Origin: Rheinheimera riviphila
GTDB lineage: Bacteria > Pseudomonadota > Gammaproteobacteria > Enterobacterales > Alteromonadaceae
DNA length: 64,000 nt
Direction of reading: 5' to 3'
Assembly: GCF_004005945.1 (NCBI RefSeq)
Contig: NZ_SACS01000002.1
Location: 124,001 to 188,000 of the forward strand
Numbering within the stretch: position 1 is the first letter of the stretch; each line of letters opens with the position of its first letter. Made by a program: the position numbers and the translations under genes. Below are positions 1 through 8,612 of the stretch, one piece after another. The notes beneath the pieces are model-generated. The model saw nothing but the letters and a program-made list of their open reading frames with translations, was not told the origin of the DNA and did no database searches.

Positions 1-13
1 CCACTAAAACCTT

Positions 14-1543
14 ATGGTGCTCGAGCAAAACCTGTCACTCGTCAATAAAATTGACCGGTTATTACGCTGGGGCCACTGGTTTACCTTCTTTAATGTGTTA
101 TTGGCATTGCTGGTTACTGGCAGCTATTTTCTGGCTGATCCGCTGCCAGCATCTGCCGTCGGCTGGAGTTATCTGCTGCTGAATTGGCTCGGCCACACCG
201 CATTTTTGTGTTTCCTGTTTTTTATCATCACCATTTTCCCGGTCAGTCTGATTTTTCCTTATCAACGCCATGTCCGCGGTATAGCTGCGATTCTGGCGAC
301 TTGTGGTCTGGTCGCACTGATTTTTGACGCCTACGTCTATCACAGCCTGGGTTATCACGCCGGTAGTGCTTCTTACGAACAAACTTTGGATTTATTACGC
401 CAGCAGGTGGTGACCAATTTGCGCAATTTTGTGCTGATCACCTCCGCAGTTGCCGTATTGCTGGTGACCATTCAACTGGTGATCAGTAATTATTGCTGGA
501 AAAAGATTGCGCGCCTTAGTCACTCCGGGGTTGGCAAACCGGCGATGGTGTTGCTGCTAAGCTGCTTTATGTGCAGTCATTTATTGCATATCTGGGGTGA
601 CGCCAGCCAACATGACGACATCATCCGCCAGGATAATGTGTTACCACTAACGTATCCGGCCACCGCACGCACCATGCTGGTCAGATACAAATTGCTGGAT
701 CCGGCACAGTTATCGCAGCCCTTGTCCGAACAACGCAGCCCTGACTGGCTGCAGGCGAAATCAACCAAAGCCGCCAGCATTGAATTACAGTGCCCGGCGG
801 CCGCGAACAGCCAGGCGGTCCATTTGTGGGTCGTAACCACAGCAGACGGCTCACTGGCGGCGCAACTGCCCAATGATGGCTGGCGGCGCTTGCCACAACA
901 TATGGCGCCGGTGTCACCGCAAAGTGCCATGCTGAATTTGTTATACGCCGATGTTGCCGCGCTTGATCTGCAGCTTCCGCCGGTCTGGCTCAGCCAGTTA
1001 CCGGCCAGCTATTTTGGCATCAGTGCCTCTACCAGCTGGCAGCAACAACTGCCTTGGTTAACACAGCAGCCAGAAAACCGTTTGGCTGCAGTGCAACTAC
1101 ATTTACTCGACGATGCCAGTGCACTGCGTACCGCCTTACTGGCGTTGCCCGAAGCGCATCATCTGGTGGTGCAGCTAAACGCCGCTGCCGGCCAGTTTGC
1201 GTTGGGGCAAACTGCACTCTGGTATCGCTGGCCGGAATTGCACCAACAACGGATCAATGATGTGACCCAACATCTGGATCTACTGCCAACGATTCTGGCC
1301 GGTGCCGGTTGTATCAACCAACAACCCTGGATTGGCGATAATCTGCTGCGCCCGGTGACCCAAGCCAAACTAAATTTACTGAATAATCAGCTGTATAGCT
1401 TCCGTAAAGACAAGATGCTGGTGGTGAATGAAGATGGCAGTTATAGCGTTTGGTCGGCCGGAACTTTAGTCCGCCTGGAACAACGGCTGGATTTGCCAAT
1501 GCTGACCGATGCGTTAAAACGCCTACCAGATGCTGACGAATAA
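14..1543 (+). CDS. PbgA/YejM-like inner-membrane protein (DUF3413) with a reduced periplasmic domain
   Basis: The first ~195 residues match the five-helix DUF3413 membrane region of PbgA/YejM/LapC: the WGHWF start motif, hydrophobic stretches near residues 21-40, 50-75, 88-105, 135-158 and 177-195, then a GDAS segment and the PLTYPATAR linker. In enterobacteria this protein senses periplasmic LPS and controls LpxC turnover through LapB. The last ~90 residues (HLDLLPTILAGAG..., then VVNEDGSYSVW) also align with the end of YejM. The protein is 509 residues, against about 586 for E. coli YejM, and the middle of the sulfatase-like domain, including the GNTTDNG region, is missing or unrecognisable. 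An in-frame stop at 5-7 rules out a longer start. The role in LPS control is inferred from family; loss of a hydrolase-like core is what I see. Confidence 0.8.
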   Translation: MVLEQNLSLVNKIDRLLRWGHWFTFFNVLLALLVTGSYFLADPLPASAVGWSYLLLNWLGHTAFLCFLFFIITIFPVSLIFPYQRHVRGIAAILATCGLVALIFDAYVYHSLGYHAGSASYEQTLDLLRQQVVTNLRNFVLITSAVAVLLVTIQLVISNYCWKKIARLSHSGVGKPAMVLLLSCFMCSHLLHIWGDASQHDDIIRQDNVLPLTYPATARTMLVRYKLLDPAQLSQPLSEQRSPDWLQAKSTKAASIELQCPAAANSQAVHLWVVTTADGSLAAQLPNDGWRRLPQHMAPVSPQSAMLNLLYADVAALDLQLPPVWLSQLPASYFGISASTSWQQQLPWLTQQPENRLAAVQLHLLDDASALRTALLALPEAHHLVVQLNAAAGQFALGQTALWYRWPELHQQRINDVTQHLDLLPTILAGAGCINQQPWIGDNLLRPVTQAKLNLLNNQLYSFRKDKMLVVNEDGSYSVWSAGTLVRLEQRLDLPMLTDALKRLPDADE

Positions 1544-1554
1544 AAGTCGCCTGC

Positions 1555-1854
1555 CTACTGCACTGTTTTATTCGGCTTTATTTTTAACCCCCGCCTGCCC
1601 TGCAATTCCAATTCAGCTAAATGAAATAAATTAGTAAAAACAATCGCTGGCGCGTTTTGCTCAAATTTCTCCAGATAAGCAATACTGGCCTGTGCAATCA
1701 ACTGCGCCGCTAACCGGTCGTACTGACTATCGCCATCGTAAGATAAAGGTTCATCCAAATCGGCCAGCCCCACCTCCTGCTGCCGTCGCATAAACCAATT
1801 CATCAGAAACTCATACTGTTTAACGTCCAGGAAATCCCGACAATCCATACTCAT
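1555..1854 (-). CDS. Hypothetical protein, 99 residues
   Basis: I do not recognise this small protein. It converges on the pbgA-like gene, with 11 bases between the two stop codons. It is acidic in the middle (ADLDEPLSYDGDSQYD), has no signal peptide or membrane segment, and looks mostly helical (LAAQLIAQASIAYLEKF, FTNLFHLAELELQ), ending in a basic tail. No strong Shine-Dalgarno precedes the ATG at 1854; the second ATG two codons later is an alternative start. Its position at a convergent gene end and its ordinary amino-acid composition make it likely to be a real gene, but nothing points to a function. Confidence 0.55.
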   Translation of the reverse strand: MSMDCRDFLDVKQYEFLMNWFMRRQQEVGLADLDEPLSYDGDSQYDRLAAQLIAQASIAYLEKFEQNAPAIVFTNLFHLAELELQGRRGLKIKPNKTVQ

Positions 1855-2057
1855 TTATCATGCCCTTTTACTGCAGACTATTTACTTAGCATACGGCATC
1901 TAGTGCCGTTTGGAGCAATCAAACACATCACTTCCGATAATTTTCAGCGCCCGCTGTTGTTTCGCTTTTTTCGATGAGCATCGCCGTTTTATTCCGTTAT
2001 ATTTTTCAAATGAGAATAACTACTATTTACTGCATCAACCACGCAGGAGTATTCACC

Positions 2058-2210
2058 ATGTTAAAAACCATCAGCTTCGCCATCATGCACTTCTGTGTTG
2101 CCTTTACTGTCGCCTACCTGTTGACCGGCGATTGGGTGGTCGGCGGCCTGTTAGCAGTCGTCGAACCGGCGGTGAATACAGTGGCTTATTTTTTCCATGA
2201 GAAATTCTGA
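2058..2210 (+). CDS. DUF2061 family small membrane protein, 50 residues
   Basis: The start is set by a good ribosome site (CAGGAG at 2044-2049) eight bases before ATG 2058; a longer reading from 1974 adds a sequence unlike the family. The product (MLKTISFAIMHFCVAFTVAYLLTGDW...) has the DUF2061 pattern: a helix with a conserved His, a GDW turn, a second short hydrophobic segment (VVGGLLAVVEPAVNTVAYF) and a terminal FHEKF. DUF2061 proteins are short predicted inner-membrane proteins of unknown function. It stands alone between an opposing gene and yaeQ. Confidence 0.75.
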   Translation: MLKTISFAIMHFCVAFTVAYLLTGDWVVGGLLAVVEPAVNTVAYFFHEKF

Positions 2211-2389
2211 CAGCGCCGAAGTCTTCGTTGTGGATTAAGTTCCACACTTTCAGTAACGGTCTAAAGTTGCGGGACAAATCCCGCCACAGCACAGAGCAAT
2301 ATCACCGGTTGCAAAAAACAGTTACACTAGCGCCCTTTTCGCAGCATGCGCGCCAGTTCCGGCGCTCTTAGCAGGACTCCAAGGCGGCT

Positions 2390-2956
2390 ATGGCCCTTAA
2401 AGCAACCATCTACAAAGCAGAACTCGCAATCGCCGATATGACCCGGCATTATTATCAGACCCACAGCCTGACGCTGGCGCAGCATCCATCGGAAACACTG
2501 GAGCGGATGATGCTACGGCTGGTGGCGTTTGCCTTATGTGCCGACGAACGGCTGCTATTTGGCAAAGGTATTTCTGAAGACAGCGAACCCGATCTGTGGC
2601 AACACAGCCTCGCTGGCGAGATTGAACTCTGGGTGGAACTGGGTTTGCCGGAAGACAAACTGATCCGCCGTGCCAGCCACCGCGCCAAACAGGGCATGAT
2701 CCTGGCTTATGGCGGCACCGTGGTCGATAAATGGTGGGCCAATCAGCAAAAAGTCGCCAAAGAATTGGATAATCTGACCGTGGTCGCAATTAAGGCTGAC
2801 GAATCACAAGCTTTAACTAAACTCTGTCAGCGCACCATGCAGTTACAATGCACCATCCAGGAAGGCCAAATGTGGTTTGCTGACAATGAACAGTCTGTTG
2901 TTATCAATCCTGTGTTATTAAAAGTCGCAACTAACCCACTATTTACGCTGGAGTAA
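2390..2956 (+). CDS. yaeQ: YaeQ family protein
   Basis: The protein is 188 residues and starts MALKATIYKAEL, then RHYYQTHSLTLAQHPSETLERMMLRLVAFAL, GKGISEDSEPDLW and GEIELWVELGLPEDK, closely following E. coli YaeQ throughout. YaeQ has a PD-(D/E)XK nuclease-like fold; the conserved acidic segments (SEDSEPDLW, IELWVELG) fit that core. Its cellular role is not firmly known: it was first reported as a multicopy suppressor related to RfaH-dependent expression. An AAGG ribosome site lies 7 bases before the start. The stop is 2 bases before cvfB, so the two are probably co-transcribed. Family identity is very sure; catalytic activity is not. Confidence 0.93.
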   Translation: MALKATIYKAELAIADMTRHYYQTHSLTLAQHPSETLERMMLRLVAFALCADERLLFGKGISEDSEPDLWQHSLAGEIELWVELGLPEDKLIRRASHRAKQGMILAYGGTVVDKWWANQQKVAKELDNLTVVAIKADESQALTKLCQRTMQLQCTIQEGQMWFADNEQSVVINPVLLKVATNPLFTLE

Positions 2957-2958
2957 TT

Positions 2959-3789
2959 ATGTTTTTAGGCCAATTAAATACCTTAGTTGTGAAGAAAAAA
3001 GTCGAATTTGGCGTCTATCTGGATGGTCTGCACTGGGGCGATATTTTACTGCCGCGCCGTTATGTACCACTCGATGCCGAAGTGGGCAGTTCTGTTAGTG
3101 TATTTTTGTACCTGGATTCCGAAGATCAGCTGATCGCGACCACCGAAAAACCATTGGTGATGGTCGGTCAAGTGGCGCAGCTTAAAGTCGTTGCTTCGAC
3201 CAAAGTCGGCGCTTTCTTAAACTGGGGTCTGAAAAAAGACTTACTGGTACCCTTTTCCGAACAGCATTTACCGATGCAGCTGGATTATAGTTACTTAGTG
3301 TATTGTTATGTCGACCGCAGCAACCGCATTGTCGCGTCCAGTAAACTGGACAAATTTATTGGTAAAACCACCCCGTCTTACCAACCGGGTGATGAAGTGC
3401 ACATTATGGTCACCGAGCCAACTGAACTGGGCTATAAAGCCGTGGTTGATCACCAGCATTGGGGCGTTTTGTATAAAGATCAGGTGTTTAAGCCACTACG
3501 CCGTGGTTACACCACCAAAGCCTTTATCAATAAAGTCCGTGCCGATGGTAAAATTGATTTGTTGTTGGAAAAACCTGGTTATCAGAAAACACTATCGATT
3601 GCCGATCAAATTCTGCAAAAACTGACCGCCGCCAACGGCGAATTGCCGTTGTCAGATAAAAGTGAACCCGAAGCCATTTACGCCGCTTTTGGCGTCAGCA
3701 AAAAAGTGTTTAAACAAGCCATTGGTGGCTTGATGAAAGATGGCAAAATCAGCATTGAACCGCAAAAAATTGTGCTCAAACAAAGCTGA
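2959..3789 (+). CDS. cvfB: CvfB-type S1 RNA-binding protein
   Basis: This 276-residue protein matches the CvfB/YitL family: tandem S1-like OB folds (about residues 1-62, 68-130 and 145-210) followed by a winged-helix segment (LPLSDKSEPEAIYAAFGVSKKVFKQAIGGLMKDGKI). The WGDILLPRRYVP and GAFLNWGLKKDLLVPFSEQ segments are typical S1 repeats. CvfB binds RNA; in Staphylococcus it influences virulence gene expression, and its role in gammaproteobacteria is largely untested. It begins 2 bases after yaeQ and is followed by a strong terminator, so it is the last gene of the unit. Confidence 0.9.
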   Translation: MFLGQLNTLVVKKKVEFGVYLDGLHWGDILLPRRYVPLDAEVGSSVSVFLYLDSEDQLIATTEKPLVMVGQVAQLKVVASTKVGAFLNWGLKKDLLVPFSEQHLPMQLDYSYLVYCYVDRSNRIVASSKLDKFIGKTTPSYQPGDEVHIMVTEPTELGYKAVVDHQHWGVLYKDQVFKPLRRGYTTKAFINKVRADGKIDLLLEKPGYQKTLSIADQILQKLTAANGELPLSDKSEPEAIYAAFGVSKKVFKQAIGGLMKDGKISIEPQKIVLKQS

Positions 3790-3814
3790 GAGCAACGCTG
3801 TTGCTAAAGTAACT

Positions 3815-3842
3815 AAAGCCCCAATTGTGGGGCTTTTTGTTT
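3815..3842 (+). terminator. Rho-independent terminator after cvfB
   Basis: AAAGCCCC and GGGGCTTT form an 8-bp stem around a 6-base loop, followed by a T-rich run. It begins 26 bases after the cvfB stop and also faces the 3' end of the convergent GGDEF-EAL gene. Confidence 0.85.
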
Positions 3843-3864
3843 TTCTCCGACAGGTAAATTGGGC

Positions 3865-6324
3865 TTACTTTAGCCACTCGACCGCTTCCCGCGCTGGCAT
3901 CGGTTTGGCAAACCAATAACCCTGCCCGGCGTCACACCCCAATTCCGTTAACAACTTACGCTGTAAACTGGTTTCGATGCCTTCGGCGATCACCTTTAAA
4001 TGGAGAGTTTTAGCCAGGGTAATAATGGTGTTCACCACCGGGTTTTCCTGGATCCTAGGCCGGATCCCGGCAATAAAAGTACGGTCAATTTTCAGCACAT
4101 CCAATTGAAATTCATGCAGATAACTTAAACTGGAATAACCGGTGCCAAAATCATCCAGTAGCACTTTTACCCCGGCATCGCGTAAATTATTGATACTGAT
4201 TTTCGCCTGACCGATTTTATCAATTAACGCCCGTTCAGTGATCTCTATCGCCAGATAACTGGCCGGTACCCCGAGCGTTCTCAGCAGTTCCAGCACTTTG
4301 TCGGCAAAATCAATTTCCGAAAAACTCCGACCGGAAATATTCACACTGACATAAAATTCGGTGGCGTAATCGAAACGCCAACGTTGAATTTGTTCAACTG
4401 CGGTTCGCACCACGTACAAATCAATCTGACTCATCAAACCCAGCTCTTCCGCCAGCGGAATGAAATCGTTGGGTGCAATAAAACCACGGGATGGGTGTTG
4501 CCAGCGGATCAACGCCTCAAAACCCGCGGTGTTTTCGGTGGCCAAATCGATAATAGGTTGATAATGCAAGATAAATTGCTGTTGTTGCAACGCAGTTTTT
4601 ACTTCTTGTTCCAGCTGATAGTTTTTAGTGGTTTCTAAATCCATTTCGGTGCAAAACAACCGCCAGATGCCACGGCCATCTTGTTTCGCCTGATACATGG
4701 CGATATCGGCCTGCCGGATCAGTTCATCGGTATCAATATCTTCGGTCAGGCAATCGGCAAACGCGATACCGATACTGGTCGAAGTTTGCAGCCGATGTTG
4801 TTTTAGCTGCAACGGAATTTGTAATTTTTCAGCGATACGGTCGGCAACTTCGGTAATATCCGCCAGCGTTTTCACATCTTCCAGTAGCACCGCAAATTCA
4901 TCGCCCCCCAATCGCGCCAGCGTATCGTTTTGCCGCAGACAGCTTTTCAGTGCATTACCCACGGCAATCAAAAACTCGTCCCCGACCTGATGACCCAAGG
5001 TATCATTGACCATTTTAAAGCGGTCGAGATCCAGGTACATCACCGCAACCACTTTATCCGGAAAACGTTTGCGGCGTTTAAAAGCATGGTTCACCCTATC
5101 GATAAACAAAATGCGGTTTGGCAGATTGGTCAGCGCATCGTGTAACGCCTGATGCAACAAGCGTTGCTGTACAAATACCCGCTCCAGCGCACTGGAAATA
5201 TGGTGCGAGACGAAGGTCAGCAGCTCGAGATCTTTTTGATCATAAGCCACGCTGGCTTCATAACTTTGTACCACCACCACGCCCCGCACTGCATCGCCGG
5301 AGCGAAACGGCACCCCGAGCCAACTTTCCGGTGGCGAGCCATAAGCGGTAATTTCTTTAGTACGATCAAACTCTTCCAGCAACAATCGATCTGCCAGCAA
5401 CGGTTTATCACTGCGAAAGACATAACCGGTCAGACTGTTGGATAAAATTTCTTTCGGGTAAATGGTTTCCGGACTGATGTGTTCAGTGGTGTCGGCAAAG
5501 TAGGGAAAATGCAGGATTTCTTCTTGATCGTCATACAAAGCAATGTAGAAATTCGGCGCATAAATCAGCGAGTTCACATTGTGGTGGATTTGCTGATAAA
5601 AGGCATGAAAATTGGTAGCGTCGTAACTCAGCGAAGCGATGTTAAACAAGGCTTTTTGTACCAGCTCGGCATATTCCAGTTTTTTAATCGATTGTTCCAG
5701 CTGCGCTAAATCTTGCAGTTTGCGCAAGCGGCTGCTGAGAATTGAGGCGACATGCTGCAGAATTTGCTGATGATGTTCATCAAAAAACCGAGCTTCCCAT
5801 TGTTCACAATCGATCACTGCCAGCAACTGACCTTGATCCAGCACCGGCACCGCCAGTTCAGATAACCGCTCCGATACATCCAGCAGATAATGTGGCGAAT
5901 GCCGGGTATCCGCAACCAATACCGGCGCTTTGGTACTGGCGCATAAGCCAACAATACCCTGACCGTATTTCAGCTGACCAATGCCCTGATGCTCCGGCAC
6001 ATCACGCGAACCCACAGCCGCAACACGTTGTAGCGTCTGTTGCTGCTCGTTACAGCTAAAAATCGCACAATCTTCAAAACCGAGCGCTGCAGCAATTTGC
6101 TGCGCGACAAAACGATAGATTTCCGCTTCAGTCATCAATTCGTTTAGTTGCAAAGCCAGTTTATTGATCAGATGTAAGATGGTGGTTTCACGTTGTAGCG
6201 CCAGATTTTGTTGCAGTAACACCAGACGTTGTTGTGACAACTGCAGATTATCGGCCTGCAGTTGTTGTACCTTTTCAGCCTCGGTTGCAGTTGGCGCTGA
6301 ATTACCGTCCTGGATGCTGGTCAT
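3865..6324 (-). CDS. GAF-GAF-GGDEF-EAL cyclic-di-GMP signalling protein
   Basis: The protein makes or degrades cyclic-di-GMP in the cytoplasm. Order of domains: an N-terminal coiled coil (VQQLQADNLQLSQQRLVLLQQ), a GAF domain, a second GAF-like domain (FYIALYDDQEEILHFPYFAD... ESWLGVPF), a GGDEF domain (DALTNLPNR, RLGGDEFAVLLED intact) and a C-terminal EAL domain. The EAL domain keeps EAL in GFEALIRWQH, the N of VSVNISG, EITE, LLDDFGTGYSSL, DVLKIDRTF and IAEGIET, so phosphodiesterase activity is expected. The GGDEF motif is also intact, so it may be bifunctional. There is no membrane segment, so the GAF domains probably sense a soluble ligand. I chose ATG 6324 (819 residues); an upstream ATG at 6402 would begin inside a repeat element. 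Confidence 0.9.
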   Translation of the reverse strand: MTSIQDGNSAPTATEAEKVQQLQADNLQLSQQRLVLLQQNLALQRETTILHLINKLALQLNELMTEAEIYRFVAQQIAAALGFEDCAIFSCNEQQQTLQRVAAVGSRDVPEHQGIGQLKYGQGIVGLCASTKAPVLVADTRHSPHYLLDVSERLSELAVPVLDQGQLLAVIDCEQWEARFFDEHHQQILQHVASILSSRLRKLQDLAQLEQSIKKLEYAELVQKALFNIASLSYDATNFHAFYQQIHHNVNSLIYAPNFYIALYDDQEEILHFPYFADTTEHISPETIYPKEILSNSLTGYVFRSDKPLLADRLLLEEFDRTKEITAYGSPPESWLGVPFRSGDAVRGVVVVQSYEASVAYDQKDLELLTFVSHHISSALERVFVQQRLLHQALHDALTNLPNRILFIDRVNHAFKRRKRFPDKVVAVMYLDLDRFKMVNDTLGHQVGDEFLIAVGNALKSCLRQNDTLARLGGDEFAVLLEDVKTLADITEVADRIAEKLQIPLQLKQHRLQTSTSIGIAFADCLTEDIDTDELIRQADIAMYQAKQDGRGIWRLFCTEMDLETTKNYQLEQEVKTALQQQQFILHYQPIIDLATENTAGFEALIRWQHPSRGFIAPNDFIPLAEELGLMSQIDLYVVRTAVEQIQRWRFDYATEFYVSVNISGRSFSEIDFADKVLELLRTLGVPASYLAIEITERALIDKIGQAKISINNLRDAGVKVLLDDFGTGYSSLSYLHEFQLDVLKIDRTFIAGIRPRIQENPVVNTIITLAKTLHLKVIAEGIETSLQRKLLTELGCDAGQGYWFAKPMPAREAVEWLK

Positions 6325-6395
6325 TGAAGCGGAATATCCGTTAACTTTTATAAAGTTATAACACAGTTCCGCCGCAATGGTAAACCGCCTCCCCT

Positions 6396-6516
6396 GCATC
6401 ATTGAAGCTGCAGGGTTGTTGCCTTCGCTCTCTCGCCCCAGTCACATAGGACAACTATGCTCCTGGGGTCTCGCTCACTTGTCGCCTACCTGCAACGTCA
6501 ATGATTTTGGGGATAC
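6396..6516 (-). repeat. Inverted-terminal-repeat element, copy A
   Basis: Read on the minus strand this is homologous along its length to the element at 16793-16920: an end like CCCCAAAATCATTGA, then GTAGGCGACAA, a CCCCAG...CTGGGG tip hairpin (6436-6468), CAACAACC, and a closing CTTCAATGATG. The two ends pair (TTGACGTTGCAGG with TTGAAGCTGCAGG). The right end has lost the outer GGGTATA. It carries no open reading frame and lies between the cfa 3' end and the GGDEF-EAL gene. Confidence 0.85.
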
Positions 6517-6601
6517 CCTTCATCACTGAAGCTGCACGGTTGTTGCCAGGCCGTGGTGACCTTGCTCTCTCGCAATTCTGCCGCCTTAGTGATTTTGGGT
6601 A
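6513..6601. repeat. Inverted-terminal-repeat element, copy B (degenerate)
   Basis: This element abuts copy A, sharing its ATACCC end. It starts ATACCCTTCATCACTGAAG and ends AGTGATTTTGGGTA, the same terminal pair as the 16.8-kb copy. The CGGTTGTTGCC block is kept, but the central CCCCAG/CTGGGG hairpin is absent, so it looks internally deleted. Its right end overlaps the last codons and stop of cfa. Confidence 0.7.
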
Positions 6602-7845
6602 GAGACCCGGGCGCGATTGCCAGGTTTGGTCAGCACTATATGGACGGCGCTGGTGGCGCGCTCTAAAAATCCACCTTCACAATAACAAAGGTAGAAGTGC
6701 CAGAGCCGTACAAAGCGGTCGTCATAACCCAGTTGATGCACCGCATCGCGCGCCGCCATAAAGTTACTGCACCAGTCGGCCAGCGTTTTGGCGTAGTCAA
6801 AACCGATGTCCTGCACTTGGCGGATCACCAGATCGGTATGATTGGCAACCGCACTTGCCATGCGAACCATTGAAGGTAAACAGCCACCAGGGAAGATGAA
6901 CTTTTTAATAAAATCGACTTCTTTGCGGTAAAACTCATAACGTTGATCGGCAATGGTAATGGCTTGTAATACCATCAAACCATCGTCTTTCAGCAGGCTG
7001 GCACACTTTTTAAAATAACCATCCAGGTATTCGTGACCCACCGCTTCAATCATCTCAATTGACACCAGTTTGTCGTACTGCCCGGTGAGTTCCCGGTAAT
7101 CCTGGAACAATAAAGTAATTTTATGTTGCAGGCCGGCGGCGGCAATTTGCTCCGCGGCGTAGTCATGTTGTTCTTTTGAAATGGTGGTGGTGGTGACACG
7201 GCAGCCATAATTGCGCGCGGCGAAAATCGCCATGCTGCCCCAACCAGTACCAATTTCCACTAAATGGTCTTGCTCGGTCAGCTGTAACTTCTCGCAGATT
7301 TGCTTAAGTTTATACTGCTGCGCTTCAGCCAACGTGCTTTCTGGCGTCGGATAAACAGCACTGGAATACATCATGCTTTGATCCAGAAACAGCTGATACA
7401 TGCTGTTGCCTAAATCATAATGCGCCGAAATATTTTTCTTCGATTGTGAAACTGTGTTGCGATTACGCCAGTTCAATAACTTCAGTGCCGGTTTGCTTAA
7501 ACGCGCCAGACCAGATTCTAATGCATCCAACAAAGCGGCGTTACGGGCAAATATTTGCACCAGCCCGGTCAGATTGTCACAGCGCCAATGGCCATCGATA
7601 TACGACTCACCAGCGCCGACTGACCCACCGAGCACCAGCTTCTGATAAAAAGCTGGATCAACCACCGTCAGTTGGACACGAAGTGCTGCTTTGCTATCGC
7701 CAAGTAGTTGTTTATCGTGATCTTCTACCAGTTCAATACAACCTTGCTGCAACTTCCCCAGATAATCCAGCATCAATTTGCGGCAAATTTTGTCGAGCGT
7801 TCCCAAATTCGCAAGTACCGATGGTTGCGCTAGTGAAAATGTCAT
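6586..7845 (-). CDS. cfa: Cyclopropane-fatty-acid synthase-like SAM methyltransferase
   Basis: The 419-residue protein belongs to the CFA synthase family, which transfers a methylene or methyl from SAM to unsaturated acyl chains of membrane phospholipids. It has an N-terminal helical domain (~1-120), HYDLGN, MMYSSAVY, and the SAM site VEIGTGWGSMAIFAA (~196-210), then SIEMIEAVGHEYLDGYF and a C-terminal LWHFYLCYCEGGF. Its start overlaps the DUF1365 stop by 4 bases, so it is the last gene of a six-gene operon. In this context (FAD oxidoreductase, DUF1365, photolyase) it may belong to the branch that methylates rather than cyclopropanates, as in furan fatty acid formation; that is inference. Its last four codons and stop fall inside repeat copy B. 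Confidence 0.88.
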   Translation of the reverse strand: MTFSLAQPSVLANLGTLDKICRKLMLDYLGKLQQGCIELVEDHDKQLLGDSKAALRVQLTVVDPAFYQKLVLGGSVGAGESYIDGHWRCDNLTGLVQIFARNAALLDALESGLARLSKPALKLLNWRNRNTVSQSKKNISAHYDLGNSMYQLFLDQSMMYSSAVYPTPESTLAEAQQYKLKQICEKLQLTEQDHLVEIGTGWGSMAIFAARNYGCRVTTTTISKEQHDYAAEQIAAAGLQHKITLLFQDYRELTGQYDKLVSIEMIEAVGHEYLDGYFKKCASLLKDDGLMVLQAITIADQRYEFYRKEVDFIKKFIFPGGCLPSMVRMASAVANHTDLVIRQVQDIGFDYAKTLADWCSNFMAARDAVHQLGYDDRFVRLWHFYLCYCEGGFLERATSAVHIVLTKPGNRARVSTQNH

Positions 7846-8612
7846 AAAGCAGGATCCTCAGGCTTTTTGTGGCCATACAGTGGCAGTCCTTTGACCAGCA
7901 ACTTCACCGCATGCCAATAAATACGAAACACCACTTGTACGCAGGGCCATGGCGTGTGGATCAACAGCTGTTTTAACGCGGACGCGGTCAAAGATTGACG
8001 TTCAAGCTTCAACCAGGCGCTAAATATCTTCTGCTGTTGCCGCCAGTTGGTGATGCTGAGTTGCAGTTCAGCGCCAGGCTGGCCAACATGCCACTGATAC
8101 AGCATATCCAGCGGATTAAAAGGCGATACATGAAAGTTTTTTGGGTGGGTATATTCACTGACGGCGCTTTCCGACGCAGTGGCAACCGCCGTCACCGGCA
8201 CCAGATAATAATGCCGCTCATTCCACGGCGTGTTGCTGACCTCCGCCAATAAAGATTGCAACTTTCCTTGTGCAAAGCAGTAATAAAGCGTCAGCGGGCT
8301 AAAATAGAGTCCCCAATTTGCCAGCGGCGACAACATAAACACCTGATCAACATCACTGATGCTAGCGCCGAGGCTGGCAACTTTATCCAATACCGCCTGC
8401 TGCAGATCAGCATCGCCGGCCAAATAATCGCGGCGCCGGTAACTAAAGGCACCGAACTTTTCATGTGTTAATAAAGGTCCATACTGGTCGAGACTATCGA
8501 GCTGCGATAAATCCAACCAGAAAAAACTGACGTTGTAGCCAAAACCATGGGACTTAGGCAAATACCGTTGATGCCCGACGTCACCTTGATACCAGGCATG
8601 TCCGGCTTGCAT
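7842..8612 (-). CDS. DUF1365 family protein
   Basis: The 256-residue protein begins MQAGHAWYQGDVGHQRYLPKSHGFGYNVSFFWLDLSQLD and contains FGAFSYRRRDYL, LSPLANWGLYFSPLTLYYCF, NTPWNERHYYLVP and KNFHVSPFNPLDMLYQW, the hallmark blocks of DUF1365. The biochemical function is not known to me. The gene is nearly always found between an FAD-dependent amine-oxidase-like gene and a cfa-like gene, so a role in modifying or delivering lipid acyl chains is inferred from context. It overlaps both neighbours (4 bases with cfa, 1 base with the FAD gene), indicating translational coupling. Confidence 0.88.
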   Translation of the reverse strand: MQAGHAWYQGDVGHQRYLPKSHGFGYNVSFFWLDLSQLDSLDQYGPLLTHEKFGAFSYRRRDYLAGDADLQQAVLDKVASLGASISDVDQVFMLSPLANWGLYFSPLTLYYCFAQGKLQSLLAEVSNTPWNERHYYLVPVTAVATASESAVSEYTHPKNFHVSPFNPLDMLYQWHVGQPGAELQLSITNWRQQQKIFSAWLKLERQSLTASALKQLLIHTPWPCVQVVFRIYWHAVKLLVKGLPLYGHKKPEDPAL

